In this document: positions 1 through 5,916 of the stretch, in pieces
Layout of the letters: every line of letters starts with the position of its first letter
Numbering within the stretch: position 1 is the first letter of the stretch
Origin: Holophagaceae bacterium
GTDB lineage: Bacteria; Acidobacteriota; Holophagae; Holophagales; Holophagaceae
Reading direction: 5' to 3'
NCBI GenBank assembly: GCA_025353305.1
Contig: JANXQX010000169.1
Coordinates: forward strand, 1 to 9,007
DNA length: 9,007 nucleotides
Translations under genes and position numbers: made by a program
The notes under the pieces: model-generated
What the model saw: the letters and a program-made list of their open reading frames with translations, nothing else
The model's database searches: none
What the model was told of the DNA's origin: nothing

Positions 1-1
1 G

Positions 2-220
2 AAGATGGAGATGGGCGGCAGCGGCACCGACGTGGGCCCGACCGTGAGCGAGGGCGTCCCCGGCATCGGCGTCAACCACGACACCACCCACTACTGGGAG
101 GTGCACCATACCAAGGCCGACACCTTCGACAAGGTCATCAAGCTCGACATGCAGAAGAACATCGCCGCGGTCGGCATCATGGCGTATGTGCTGGCGGAGA
201 TGGAAGGGTCGCTGCGGTAG
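2..220 (+). CDS. M28-family metallopeptidase, C-terminal fragment (5' end outside window)
   Basis: The gene enters from the left edge already in frame, and 72 residues remain before the TAG stop. The visible part matches the end of M28 (aminopeptidase Y / carboxypeptidase Q-like) zinc peptidases. It has a GGSGTDVGP segment, then GVPGIGV, then a VHHTKADT segment and an alanine-rich final helix (IAAVGIMAYVLAEM). In this family the His of the HHTxxDT segment is a zinc ligand, and the GVPxxG loop shapes the active site. Such enzymes usually carry a signal peptide and cleave peptides in the periplasm or outside the cell, but the N-terminus cannot be seen here. Nothing suggests damage: the C-terminus ends where the family normally ends. 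Family assignment is confident; substrate is unknown. Confidence 0.85.
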   Translation, partial: KMEMGGSGTDVGPTVSEGVPGIGVNHDTTHYWEVHHTKADTFDKVIKLDMQKNIAAVGIMAYVLAEMEGSLR

Positions 221-305
221 CGGACGCAGGCTGCCCGTAGCCAGCTCAAGCAGTGGAGAAGCATGACTTGACCGCGAAACCGGAAAAGAAACCCAGTTTT
301 TCTTC

Positions 306-479
306 ATGCCAATTGAACTCGGTTGCAATGATTCTCATTCACTTTTCGCAGGTCTCGCCTTCGGATTGGTGGCCCGCAAGACCGGCGGAATCCGCGGCGC
401 TTTCGTCGCGCATGCGCTGGCCAATGGTCTCCTCCTGGCTAATGCGGTGTTCACCCACCGGTACGGTGTCGTCGGCTAG
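306..479 (+). pseudogene. C-terminal remnant of a CPBP (CAAX/Rce1-type) intramembrane protease
   Basis: A 57-codon frame reads from ATG 306 to TAG 477-479. From about residue 11 it resembles the last two helices of CPBP-family membrane proteases: a glycine-rich helix (FAGLAFGLVARKTGG) followed by IRGAFVAHALANGLLLANAV. H36 and N40 form the HxxxN motif, the third conserved motif of the family. The other two (EExxxR and FxxxH) are absent, and the frame is closed by TGA at 264-266, with no similarity visible before residue 11. The piece is therefore most likely the tail of a protease gene whose front was deleted, although a short expressed membrane peptide cannot be excluded. No convincing ribosome binding site precedes ATG 306. 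Family CPBP proteins cleave prenylated proteins or act in bacteriocin immunity; this fragment should be inactive as a protease. Confidence 0.55.
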
Positions 480-574
480 GGTGTGGAGATCCCACGAGAC
501 ACTTCATCATCGGCCACCTTTCCGCCCCCTTTGCCGTCCCGGTTATCCCGGCCGTTCAATTGGGCCATTGGGAT

Positions 575-588
575 TTCCGTAGACGGAA
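575..588. promoter_or_regulatory. Perfect 14-base dyad, possible operator
   Basis: TTCCGT-AG-ACGGAA is a perfect inverted repeat with 6-base arms and a 2-base centre, about 90 bases upstream of the first operon start. Its size and symmetry suit binding by a dimeric regulator, or a short hairpin. No regulator gene that would bind it is visible in the window, so the operator role is inference. A dyad of this size can also occur by chance in a few hundred bases of upstream DNA. Confidence 0.3.
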
Positions 589-617
589 CAGGCCGGGGAA
601 ACCAGCCCAATCCGAAT

Positions 618-648
618 TTGTGATCCAAGCCCTCAGTCCCGGTGTATA
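618..648 (+). promoter_or_regulatory. Weak sigma-70-like promoter candidate
   Basis: TTGTGA (618-623) and TGTATA (643-648) could serve as -35 and -10 boxes, with a 19-base spacer, longer than the usual 17. This would give a short leader before ATG 678. Both boxes are poor matches. An ECF-type GGAAC occurs at 585-589 inside the dyad, but I see no matching -10 element at the proper distance. Treat as a candidate only. Confidence 0.2.
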
Positions 649-667
649 CCCCTCTGACAACCATTCA

Positions 668-673
668 GGGAGG
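668..673 (+). promoter_or_regulatory. Ribosome binding site for the metallophosphoesterase
   Basis: GGGAGG sits 4 bases before ATG 678. It supports that start over an in-frame GTG at 642, which has no such site and would place extra polar residues ahead of the signal-like N-terminus. An alternative ATG at 690 has a poorer site. Confidence 0.6.
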
Positions 674-677
674 CGAT

Positions 678-1604
678 ATGGCAAGTGGGATGAAGCGCTC
701 CGATTTCATCAAGATGCTGGGGCTCGGCGGCGTGGTGTTCGCCTCGGGCATTGAAGGCTTCGCCAACGCGGCCATCAAGAGCAAGGGGAAGGACTTCTAT
801 TTCGTCCAGTTGTCCGATACCCACTGGGGTTTCAGCGGGCCCAAGGCCAACCCGGACGCCGCAGGCACCTTGGAAAAGGCCGTGGCGGCGGTCAACGGCT
901 TGGTGAAGCAGCCTGACTTCGTAATCTTCACCGGCGACTTGACCCACACGACCGACGACCCGAAGGAACGACGCGCACGCATGGCACAATTCAAGAAAAT
1001 CATCAGTCAACTCAATGTGAAGCAGGTCCGCTTCATTCCCGGCGAACACGATGCCTCGCTCGACAAAGGGGAGGCCTACAAGGAATTTTTTGGCGCGCCC
1101 TATTACGCCTTCGACCACAAGGGCATCCACTTCATCGCCCTTGACAATGTGTCGGAGCCCGGAAGCAAGTTGGGGCAGGCGCAACTGGATTGGCTGGCCG
1201 CGGATCTGAATAAGCAACGATCCGATATCCCCATCGTGGTCTTCACCCACCGCCCCCTCTTCAACCTCTACGAAGAATGGGACTGGACCACCGCGGATGG
1301 AGAAAAGGCCATCGCGCTGCTGGCCGCGAAGAAGCACGTGACCGTCTTCTACGGCCATATCCATCAGGAGCACCACCGGATGACGGGCGAGATCGCCCAT
1401 CACGCAGCCAGGTCGCTGATCTTCCCCCTGCCCGCGCCCGGTTCGGTGCCCAAGCGCGCCCCCATACCCTGGGATCCAGCCGAGCCCTATCGTGGCCTCG
1501 GTCTCCGGGAGGTGGACGTGCATTCCGAGAAGGCGAACCTTTTTGCGGCTCCCGAAGTCCAGACGACCATCCAGGAATTCCCCGTGGTGGCCACGCACCC
1601 ATGA
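678..1604 (+). CDS. Exported calcineurin-like metallophosphoesterase
   Basis: This 308-residue protein has the metal-binding motifs of the calcineurin-like phosphoesterase family: SDTH (D47, H49), GDLTH (D87, H90), PGEHD (E123-H124-D125), THRP (H191) and GHIH (H227, H229). The usual GNHD box reads GEHD. From memory this is normal for a subgroup that also has the following HHAARSLIFPLPAPG segment, so it need not mean loss of activity. Such enzymes hydrolyse phosphomono- or diesters with two metal ions; the substrate is unknown. The N-terminus (KRSDFIKMLGLGG then a hydrophobic run to about residue 31) looks like a Tat-type leader, SRRxFLK, with the second arginine replaced by serine. The protein is therefore probably exported or membrane-attached. 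It is the first gene of a tightly coupled operon, and its TGA overlaps the Rieske ATG by 4 bases. Family confident; export route uncertain. Confidence 0.87.
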   Translation: MASGMKRSDFIKMLGLGGVVFASGIEGFANAAIKSKGKDFYFVQLSDTHWGFSGPKANPDAAGTLEKAVAAVNGLVKQPDFVIFTGDLTHTTDDPKERRARMAQFKKIISQLNVKQVRFIPGEHDASLDKGEAYKEFFGAPYYAFDHKGIHFIALDNVSEPGSKLGQAQLDWLAADLNKQRSDIPIVVFTHRPLFNLYEEWDWTTADGEKAIALLAAKKHVTVFYGHIHQEHHRMTGEIAHHAARSLIFPLPAPGSVPKRAPIPWDPAEPYRGLGLREVDVHSEKANLFAAPEVQTTIQEFPVVATHP

Positions 1605-2086
1605 GCCTTGAAGCTATCAGCATGCAGCCCCTCGATCGCGCCACAGAACCTTGCTCCACCGGCCGTAGACGTTTCTGCGCCCTGTCCTGCGCCGCGGCTG
1701 CCCTGATTGCTCTTCCCTTGGGAGCCGGCTCGAACCCACCAGGGCAGAATCAGAATCCCCGCCGAGTGACGTCCGACACCCGCGCGAGCCTTGGGCAGAA
1801 AGCCATCAAGGATTACCGGAAGGAGGGCGGCTTCTTCCTGATCGCGGAAGCTGCGGGCATCTACGCCGTCACGTCGATCTGCACGCACCATGGGTGCACC
1901 GTGCACCTGGAAGAGAACAAGAGCTTCGCGTGCCCTTGCCACGATAGCGAGTACGACCTCCAGGGCAATGTGCTCCAAGGGCCCGCCAAGCTGCCGCTCA
2001 AGCACTTCGAGGTCACCGAACTCAGTCCTGGCGGCCCACTCGTGGTGGATCTGGACAAGGTGGTGGATCCGCATGTCCGCCTCTAG
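1601..2086 (+). CDS. Rieske [2Fe-2S] protein with Tat-type leader
   Basis: The 161-residue protein contains both Rieske boxes: CTHHGC (C94, H96, C99) and CPCHDS (C111, C113, H114). C94, H96, C111 and H114 should hold the [2Fe-2S] cluster, while C99 and C113 can form the disulfide typical of high-potential bc1/b6f-type Rieske proteins. The second box has Asp where bc1-type proteins usually have Gly (CPCHGS). A GPAKLPLKHF stretch follows, as in the family's GPAxRPL loop. The leader TGRRRFCAL (R22-R24) plus a hydrophobic run to about residue 43 fits Tat export of a folded cluster protein, perhaps retained as a membrane anchor. No cytochrome b gene is in the window, so its electron partner is unknown; the next gene's membrane protein is a candidate. 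ATG 1601 overlaps the previous stop (ATGA). ATG 1622 is an alternative and keeps the whole Tat motif; neither has a strong ribosome binding site. Confidence 0.9.
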   Translation: MSLEAISMQPLDRATEPCSTGRRRFCALSCAAAALIALPLGAGSNPPGQNQNPRRVTSDTRASLGQKAIKDYRKEGGFFLIAEAAGIYAVTSICTHHGCTVHLEENKSFACPCHDSEYDLQGNVLQGPAKLPLKHFEVTELSPGGPLVVDLDKVVDPHVRL

Positions 2087-2570
2087 CCTGTTGGCCCTTC
2101 TCGCCAAGGCCCACCCGGCCCTGGTCCACGCGCCCATCGGTGCCGTGCTCATTCTGCCCTTGGCGCTGCTGTTCGCGCTTCGCTCCAAACCGCATCGGGA
2201 AGCCTGGCTCCGCACCAGCCTTTTTCTGGCTTGCCTCGGCCTGCTTGGGGGAATGGCAGCGTTGGGGAGCGGCTTGCTGTTTGCACGGGAACTCGGGGGA
2301 ATCGAGCCTGGCCGATGGCTGGCGCATCCCCGCCACCCCGCACCCTCTTTCCCGGCCCTGCTGAGAGTCCATCAACTCCTGGCGTTGGGGGGTCTGCCCC
2401 TGGGAATCGCCTGTTGGATGCTGCTGGTTCGCACGCTGCGAGGCCGGGCCGCTGCGCTACGATTGGCTTTCGCGCTTTCGCTCCTCGGGTTGGGCCTGTG
2501 GGGGGAGGCGGGTCACTGGGGAGGCCGGATGGTCTTCCGGGATCTGCCTGAGGATGCAACCCTGCCATGA
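2073..2570 (+). CDS. DUF2231-like four-helix membrane protein
   Basis: This 165-residue protein has four likely membrane helices at about residues 18-36, 48-70, 98-119 and 128-148. Its start, AKAHPALVHAPIG (H14, H19), and its end, GHWGGRMVF (H148), match the conserved ends of DUF2231 membrane proteins (LHPxLVHFPI ... TGHLGGxLVY). H100 lies at the start of the third helix. The conserved histidines near the membrane face make haem or metal binding plausible, but this is not established for the family as far as I know. The gene overlaps the Rieske gene by 14 bases and the sigma gene by 4, so translation is probably coupled. The context suggests it may be a membrane partner of the Rieske protein. 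No soluble domain is present. Confidence 0.75.
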   Translation: MSASSLLALLAKAHPALVHAPIGAVLILPLALLFALRSKPHREAWLRTSLFLACLGLLGGMAALGSGLLFARELGGIEPGRWLAHPRHPAPSFPALLRVHQLLALGGLPLGIACWMLLVRTLRGRAAALRLAFALSLLGLGLWGEAGHWGGRMVFRDLPEDATLP

Positions 2571-3628
2571 TCCAATCGGTCGAAGGCCAGCAGCGGGAGC
2601 GTTCATTGGGAGAAGACCGGAGGAGCGGCGAAGAGCGCACGGACGAGCAGTTGATGGCCAGTCTCCAGACCGGCCAGCACGAGGCTCTGCAAGCGTTGCA
2701 CCAGCGCCACGCTCCCCTGGTCTTCCACATCGCATGCCGCACCCTCGACGCGCCCGCCGCGGAGGAGATCACCCAGGATGTGTTCCTTCAGGTCTGGCAG
2801 AAGGCCGCCACGTTTGATCCGGCGCGCGGCGGCTTCCGGTCGTGGGTTCTTCAGATCACTCACCACAAAGTGCTCAACGAATTGCGGCACCGGGGGCGGC
2901 GGCCCAAGGTCGATGGACATTCAGAAGCCTCACTGGTGGAACTGTCCGCCCATGATTCCGGCCCAGAGGAAAAGGTCTGGGAGGAGTACCGCAGGACCAC
3001 GATCCAGCGGGCCCTGGCGGCGCTTCCTCCAACCCAGGCCCAGGCCCTGCGCTTGGCTTTTTTCCAGGATCTCACGCACGGGCAGGTCGCAGAATTCCTG
3101 GAAGTGCCCCTCGGCACTGCCAAGAGCCGCATCCGGGTGGGCATCGAAAAGCTGACCCCGCGCCTGGCCGCCCTGGTCGCGATGCTCATCGCGGCGGTCG
3201 GCTTTTCAGCATACGAATGGGGCCAGCAGCGACGGGCCTGGAAACTGGATGAGCAGGCTCTGGCCATGCTGACCAGCAGCCACATGGAGGGGCTGCGCCT
3301 CGTGCCCCTTGCTCCGCTGAGCGACATCGAAAAGGGTCCCCACGCCACCTATCGCGCGGAGCGGGGGGGACGCATGATCGTCTTCACCCTGTCCAATGTC
3401 CCTCAAGCGCCATCCGCGGAGACATACCGCATTTGGCAATTCAACCAAGGAATTTGGAAGGCGCTTGGAGAGATCACGCCAGATGCTCAAGGCCATGGGC
3501 GGAAGCTCATTGATGCGCCTGGGCCTGAGTGGCCCGAAGCCCTGAAACTGACCCAGGAGCGTCGTGGTTCGGCGAATGCGGTACCTGAAGGCCAGGCGAT
3601 CCTGATCTGGCCTGCGTCAAGGCGATGA
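2567..3628 (+). CDS. ECF sigma factor fused to a membrane helix and an RskA-like domain
   Basis: The protein has 353 residues; a normal ECF sigma factor has about 180-200. Residues about 35-110 are sigma region 2, including EEITQDVFLQVW and FRSWVLQITHHKVLNELR. Residues about 143-195 are region 4, with the helix-turn-helix LTHGQVAEFLEVPLGTAKSRI. A hydrophobic stretch (about 200-216) follows at once, long enough for one membrane helix. Residues about 228-350 resemble the C-terminal part of RskA anti-sigma-K proteins: GGRMIVFTLSNVP, then TYRIWQFNQGIWKALGEI, then LTQERRGSANAVPEGQAIL, which parallels the family's VTLEPxGGSxxPTGPxVL ending. The cytoplasmic sigma-binding domain usual in anti-sigma factors is not visible. 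The expected topology is sigma part inside, RskA-like part outside. ATG 2567 overlaps the previous stop (ATGA); ATG 2654 would also retain both sigma regions. No separate anti-sigma gene follows. Sigma call is firm, RskA likeness good, membrane anchoring inferred. Confidence 0.85.
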   Translation: MIQSVEGQQRERSLGEDRRSGEERTDEQLMASLQTGQHEALQALHQRHAPLVFHIACRTLDAPAAEEITQDVFLQVWQKAATFDPARGGFRSWVLQITHHKVLNELRHRGRRPKVDGHSEASLVELSAHDSGPEEKVWEEYRRTTIQRALAALPPTQAQALRLAFFQDLTHGQVAEFLEVPLGTAKSRIRVGIEKLTPRLAALVAMLIAAVGFSAYEWGQQRRAWKLDEQALAMLTSSHMEGLRLVPLAPLSDIEKGPHATYRAERGGRMIVFTLSNVPQAPSAETYRIWQFNQGIWKALGEITPDAQGHGRKLIDAPGPEWPEALKLTQERRGSANAVPEGQAILIWPASRR

Positions 3629-3637
3629 TTCAAGGCC

Positions 3638-3690
3638 CGAATCCCTGGCGCGAATGCCTGGCACGCCCTGGCGGCTTGCGCTGGGATTCG
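3638..3690. terminator. Inverted repeat between convergent genes, possible two-way terminator
   Basis: CGAATCCC (3638-3645) and GGGATTCG (3683-3690) are perfect 8-base arms around a 37-base centre, in the gap between the sigma gene and the convergent membrane-protein gene. The centre can extend the stem with mismatches. No T-run follows on either strand, so it is not a textbook intrinsic terminator; it may stop transcription both ways or only stabilise the 3' ends. Confidence 0.3.
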
Positions 3691-3730
3691 AGAAGGCCGC
3701 CTCTAGGCCTGAGCGGGTGATCCAGGAGGT

Positions 3731-4204
3731 TCAACGGTCCGCGTGCATGGTGCCGTCGGGCGCGGACTGGGCCAGGGGCACAGGCACGGGCCTGGGTTTC
3801 TGGCCGAAAAGGCTCCTGTTGTACATCACGAAGCTCGCCAGCATGAAGAGCAGCAGGGCGAGCATAGCCGCGCCGCGTTTTCCCACCGCCAGGCCCTTCG
3901 GCGCCATTTCCGAGCAGGCCAGCAGGATCAACACCAAGGTCAGCTTGATGTGCATGAAGCGGTCCAGCAGGAGATTGTTTCCGTTCCGCATGTTCAAGAG
4001 CAGCGCGCCGATGCCCGCCACCAGCGCCAGCCGGAAACCCCAGCTCACCGTGCGCTTCCACACGGTCGCGGCAAGGCCGCGGAGATCCTCATGATCTTCT
4101 TCGAAACCAGAAAGCAGCAGCGCCACGATCGCGCCGCCGCCTGCCATGGACAGCAGGATGAAGTGGAGCCATTTAACGAGAGAGATGGTATCGAACGTGG
4201 GCAT
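3731..4204 (-). CDS. Small four-helix membrane protein, CopD/HemJ/DUF2269-like
   Basis: This 157-residue protein has four likely membrane helices (about residues 8-32, 55-72, 84-100 and 110-128) and a polar, proline-rich tail. The pattern VKWLHFILLSMAGGG (H14) in helix 1 and MHIKLTLVLILL (H85) opening helix 3 resembles the CopD, HemJ and DUF2269 groups, where equivalent histidines are thought to bind haem or metal. The exact family is not recognised, so copper transport or haem synthesis should not be assumed. GAGG lies 5 bases before the start codon on the minus strand, supporting this start. It is convergent with the sigma operon and read from its own promoter, which I could not pinpoint. 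A link to the neighbouring Rieske/DUF2231 genes is only suggestive. Confidence 0.7.
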   Translation of the reverse strand: MPTFDTISLVKWLHFILLSMAGGGAIVALLLSGFEEDHEDLRGLAATVWKRTVSWGFRLALVAGIGALLLNMRNGNNLLLDRFMHIKLTLVLILLACSEMAPKGLAVGKRGAAMLALLLFMLASFVMYNRSLFGQKPRPVPVPLAQSAPDGTMHADR

Positions 4205-4355
4205 GGGGACCTCGAAGTTCCCATTAGCTTAGCGCCGTGAAGAGATTATTCTATTCATCCGTATCCCTTCGCCGCCATTTGGACGCGAGTGCGGGATATC
4301 TCTGAAGAAAGAAATGACGGGATCGCGAGGCTGTCTACCGCGGATTTTTCTTTTC

Positions 4356-4427
4356 GTCCCCGTTTATCCCCGTGACTCCCCGGCCAAAAGATATTTAAGC
4401 CTGGGACAATCGGGGATTCACGGGGAC
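4356..4427. repeat. Imperfect inverted repeat of CCCCG blocks
   Basis: The left arm GTCCCCGTTTATCCCCG (4356-4372) pairs with the right arm CGGGGATTCACGGGGAC (4411-4427), matching at 15 of 17 positions. The 38-base centre includes another CTCCCCGG. T-rich and A-rich flanks (4345-4354 and 4428-4436) extend the symmetry loosely. It could be a REP- or MITE-like dispersed element, or a strong RNA hairpin ahead of the oxidoreductase gene. Only one copy is in the window, so dispersal cannot be judged. Confidence 0.55.
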
Positions 4428-4500
4428 AAAGAAAGAGACTGTTTTTTCACGAATTCTTCTCTCCGGCGATTTTCTTCCAAGGCCCGCCTACACTGATGAC

Positions 4501-4505
4501 GGAGG
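4501..4505 (+). promoter_or_regulatory. Ribosome binding site deciding the oxidoreductase start
   Basis: GGAGG lies 5 bases before ATG 4511. An in-frame ATG at 4496 would place this site inside the gene and has no such signal of its own, so 4511 is preferred. Confidence 0.75.
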
Positions 4506-4510
4506 TTTTC

Positions 4511-5476
4511 ATGTCCAGATTGCGCGTCGCTGTGGTGGGTGTGGGGCACCTGGGCCAGCACCACGCCAGGATTGCATCCAGCTCGGAAGCAGCGGAACTG
4601 GCGGCGGTGGTGGACCCTTCTGCCGAGCGCGGCGTTCAAATCGCTGAAAAATTCAAAACGCGTTGGGTACCGCGGCTGGCGGACATCCTTTCGGAAGTTG
4701 AGGCCGTGCAGATCGCGGCCCCCACGGGCCTTCACCACGCCATCGGGCTGGAAGCCCTGAACGCCGGCAAGCATCTGCTGATGGAAAAACCCTTGGCGGC
4801 GAATCTTGTGGAAGCCGAGGCGCTGCTGGCGGCATTGGCCGTCGCGCGAATGGCAAGTCCCAAGCTTGTAGCCTGCGTGGGCCATCTTGAGCGTTTCAAT
4901 CCAGCCGTGGTCGCCTTGCGCGCCGCGAACTTCAAACCCAAATTCATCGAGGCCATCCGCGTTTCTCCCTTCCCCATGCGCTCGCTGGAAGTGGATGTCG
5001 TGATGGACGTGATGATCCATGATCTCGATCTGCTGATGGCGCTCGTGCAGCGGCCCGTGGTAGATGTGGAGGCCGTAGGCGTGCCGGTGCTCACCAAGTA
5101 CCCGGATCTGGTGAATGCCCGGCTCAAATTCGAAGGCGGTGCCTTCGCCACGGTCACCGCCAGCCGCGTGGCGCGCAAGAAGGAGCGCACCCTTCGCGCC
5201 TTCGGAAACCAGGAATACGCCAGCCTGGATTTCGCCGCTCAGAAGCTGGAGATCCTGCGCCTGAAGATGGGCGAGAACGGCCCTGAAGTCATCCCCGAGA
5301 CTGTGGACATCGAGGAGGGGGAGCCCCTCAAACTTGAGCTCGAGGCCTTCTACCAGGCCTGCCAAGGCCAAGGCCAGGACTACGTCTCCTGGGCCGATGG
5401 CCTGGAGGCCATGCGTGTTGCGGACCTGGTGCAGAAGGCCGTGGATGTCAGCCTCGCAATGATGTTGGAGGGGTGA
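4511..5476 (+). CDS. Gfo/Idh/MocA-family NAD(P)-dependent oxidoreductase, possibly GnnA-like
   Basis: The 321-residue protein starts with a dinucleotide-binding fold, VAVVGVGHLGQHH (G10, G12, G15), with VVDPS (34-38) at the end of strand 2. It then carries the family's EKP motif (E92-K93-P94) and a MIHDLDL segment (H170, D171) that should supply catalytic residues. These enzymes oxidise or reduce sugar or inositol derivatives. The VGHLERFNPAV segment, MIHDLDL and AVGVPVLT resemble a subgroup that, from memory, includes GnnA, the UDP-GlcNAc 3-dehydrogenase used to make 3-amino sugars for lipid A. No GnnB-type aminotransferase is present in the window, so this narrower role is weak. The gene opens a four-gene operon; its TGA overlaps the next ATG (ATG 5476 within TGATG). 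Length and motifs are normal. Confidence 0.88.
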   Translation: MSRLRVAVVGVGHLGQHHARIASSSEAAELAAVVDPSAERGVQIAEKFKTRWVPRLADILSEVEAVQIAAPTGLHHAIGLEALNAGKHLLMEKPLAANLVEAEALLAALAVARMASPKLVACVGHLERFNPAVVALRAANFKPKFIEAIRVSPFPMRSLEVDVVMDVMIHDLDLLMALVQRPVVDVEAVGVPVLTKYPDLVNARLKFEGGAFATVTASRVARKKERTLRAFGNQEYASLDFAAQKLEILRLKMGENGPEVIPETVDIEEGEPLKLELEAFYQACQGQGQDYVSWADGLEAMRVADLVQKAVDVSLAMMLEG

Positions 5477-5916
5477 TGGGCTTCATCCATCGCAGCGATG
5501 TGGTGCCAGATCCGAAGGCCATCGCGGAGCTTTACGACGCCGCCAAACTCCGTCGGCCCACCTCCGACCCGGCCCGCCTGAAGCGCATGTTCCAGGGTTC
5601 CAACGTGGTGCTCACGATATGGGAAGAGCGGGAGAAACGCTTTGGCAACCGCCTGGTGGCTCTGCTGCGGGGCTGGACCGACTATAACTACGACGGTTAT
5701 GTGTGTGATCTGGCGGTGCATCCGGACTTCCAGAAACACGGGCTCGGCAGGGATCTCCTGGAGCGCGTCCAGAGCCTGGGAAGGCCCGACGTGCAATGGG
5801 TTCTGCAGGCATCCGTCATCGCCCAGGATTACTACGTGCATGTGGGCTGGCAGAAGATCGAGAACGGTTGGAAATGGCCGCGCGAGCCCTATGTGAATGT
5901 GAGCGATCCCGCGTGA
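5476..5916 (+). CDS. GNAT-family N-acetyltransferase
   Basis: The 146-residue protein has the acetyl-CoA binding core of GNAT enzymes. A strand (YVCDLAVHPDFQ) leads into the pyrophosphate-binding loop QKHGLG (86-91) and helix RDLLERVQSL. The C-terminal DYYVHVGWQKIENGW fits the usual last strands, where family members often have a FYxxxGF pattern. GNATs transfer acetyl or other acyl groups from CoA to an amine; the acceptor is unknown. ATG 5476 overlaps the oxidoreductase stop and is preceded by GGAGGGG at 5467-5473; GTG 5473 directly before it is an alternative start. Its position after a sugar-type dehydrogenase would allow an amino-sugar acceptor, but this is speculation. It is a cytoplasmic protein with no leader. 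Confidence 0.82.
   Translation: MGFIHRSDVVPDPKAIAELYDAAKLRRPTSDPARLKRMFQGSNVVLTIWEEREKRFGNRLVALLRGWTDYNYDGYVCDLAVHPDFQKHGLGRDLLERVQSLGRPDVQWVLQASVIAQDYYVHVGWQKIENGWKWPREPYVNVSDPA

Larger units (their letters stand above)
480..677. other. Intergenic leader of the metallophosphoesterase-Rieske-sigma operon
   Basis: About 200 bases lie between the CPBP remnant and the operon start. I see no gene with family likeness on either strand. The stretch holds the dyad at 575-588, a weak promoter-like pair at 618-648 and the ribosome binding site at 668-673. There is no obvious T-run terminator after the M28 gene or the remnant. Confidence 0.5.
4205..4510. other. Divergent intergenic region
   Basis: These 306 bases separate the minus-strand membrane gene from the oxidoreductase operon, so promoters for both directions should lie here. 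Part of it is markedly more AT-rich than the flanking genes. I found no pair of boxes good enough to call. A 60-codon plus-strand frame at 4314-4496 shows no family likeness and runs through the inverted repeat, so I do not call it a gene. Confidence 0.5.

Noticed and set aside
253..582. Plus-strand frame of 109 codons between the M28 gene and the first operon
   Set aside because: It overlaps the CPBP-like remnant in another frame, and its Pro/Ser/Arg-rich product resembles nothing known.
1035..1052. GEHD in place of GNHD as a sign of an inactive phosphoesterase
   Set aside because: All other metal ligands are present, and from memory GEHD is normal in this subgroup, so it is not evidence of decay.
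633..1598. Long minus-strand open frame (321 codons) opposite the metallophosphoesterase
   Set aside because: It is an antisense shadow: the plus strand carries all family motifs and a ribosome binding site, while the minus-strand product shows no domain and is rich in His/Gly/Arg as expected of a mirror frame.
3743..4240. Plus-strand frame of 165 codons opposite the four-helix membrane protein
   Set aside because: The product is rich in His, Gln and Arg with no hydrophobic pattern, while the minus strand gives four clean membrane helices with a ribosome binding site.
4418..5371. Long minus-strand open frame (317 codons) opposite the oxidoreductase
   Set aside because: Same reason: the plus strand encodes a clear Gfo/Idh/MocA protein; the antisense product has no recognisable domain.
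5796..5912. Upstream extension of the serine hydrolase to ATG 5796
   Set aside because: These 39 codons lie wholly inside the GNAT gene in another frame and show no likeness to the normal N-terminus of the hydrolase family; GTG 5913 fits the operon's overlap style.
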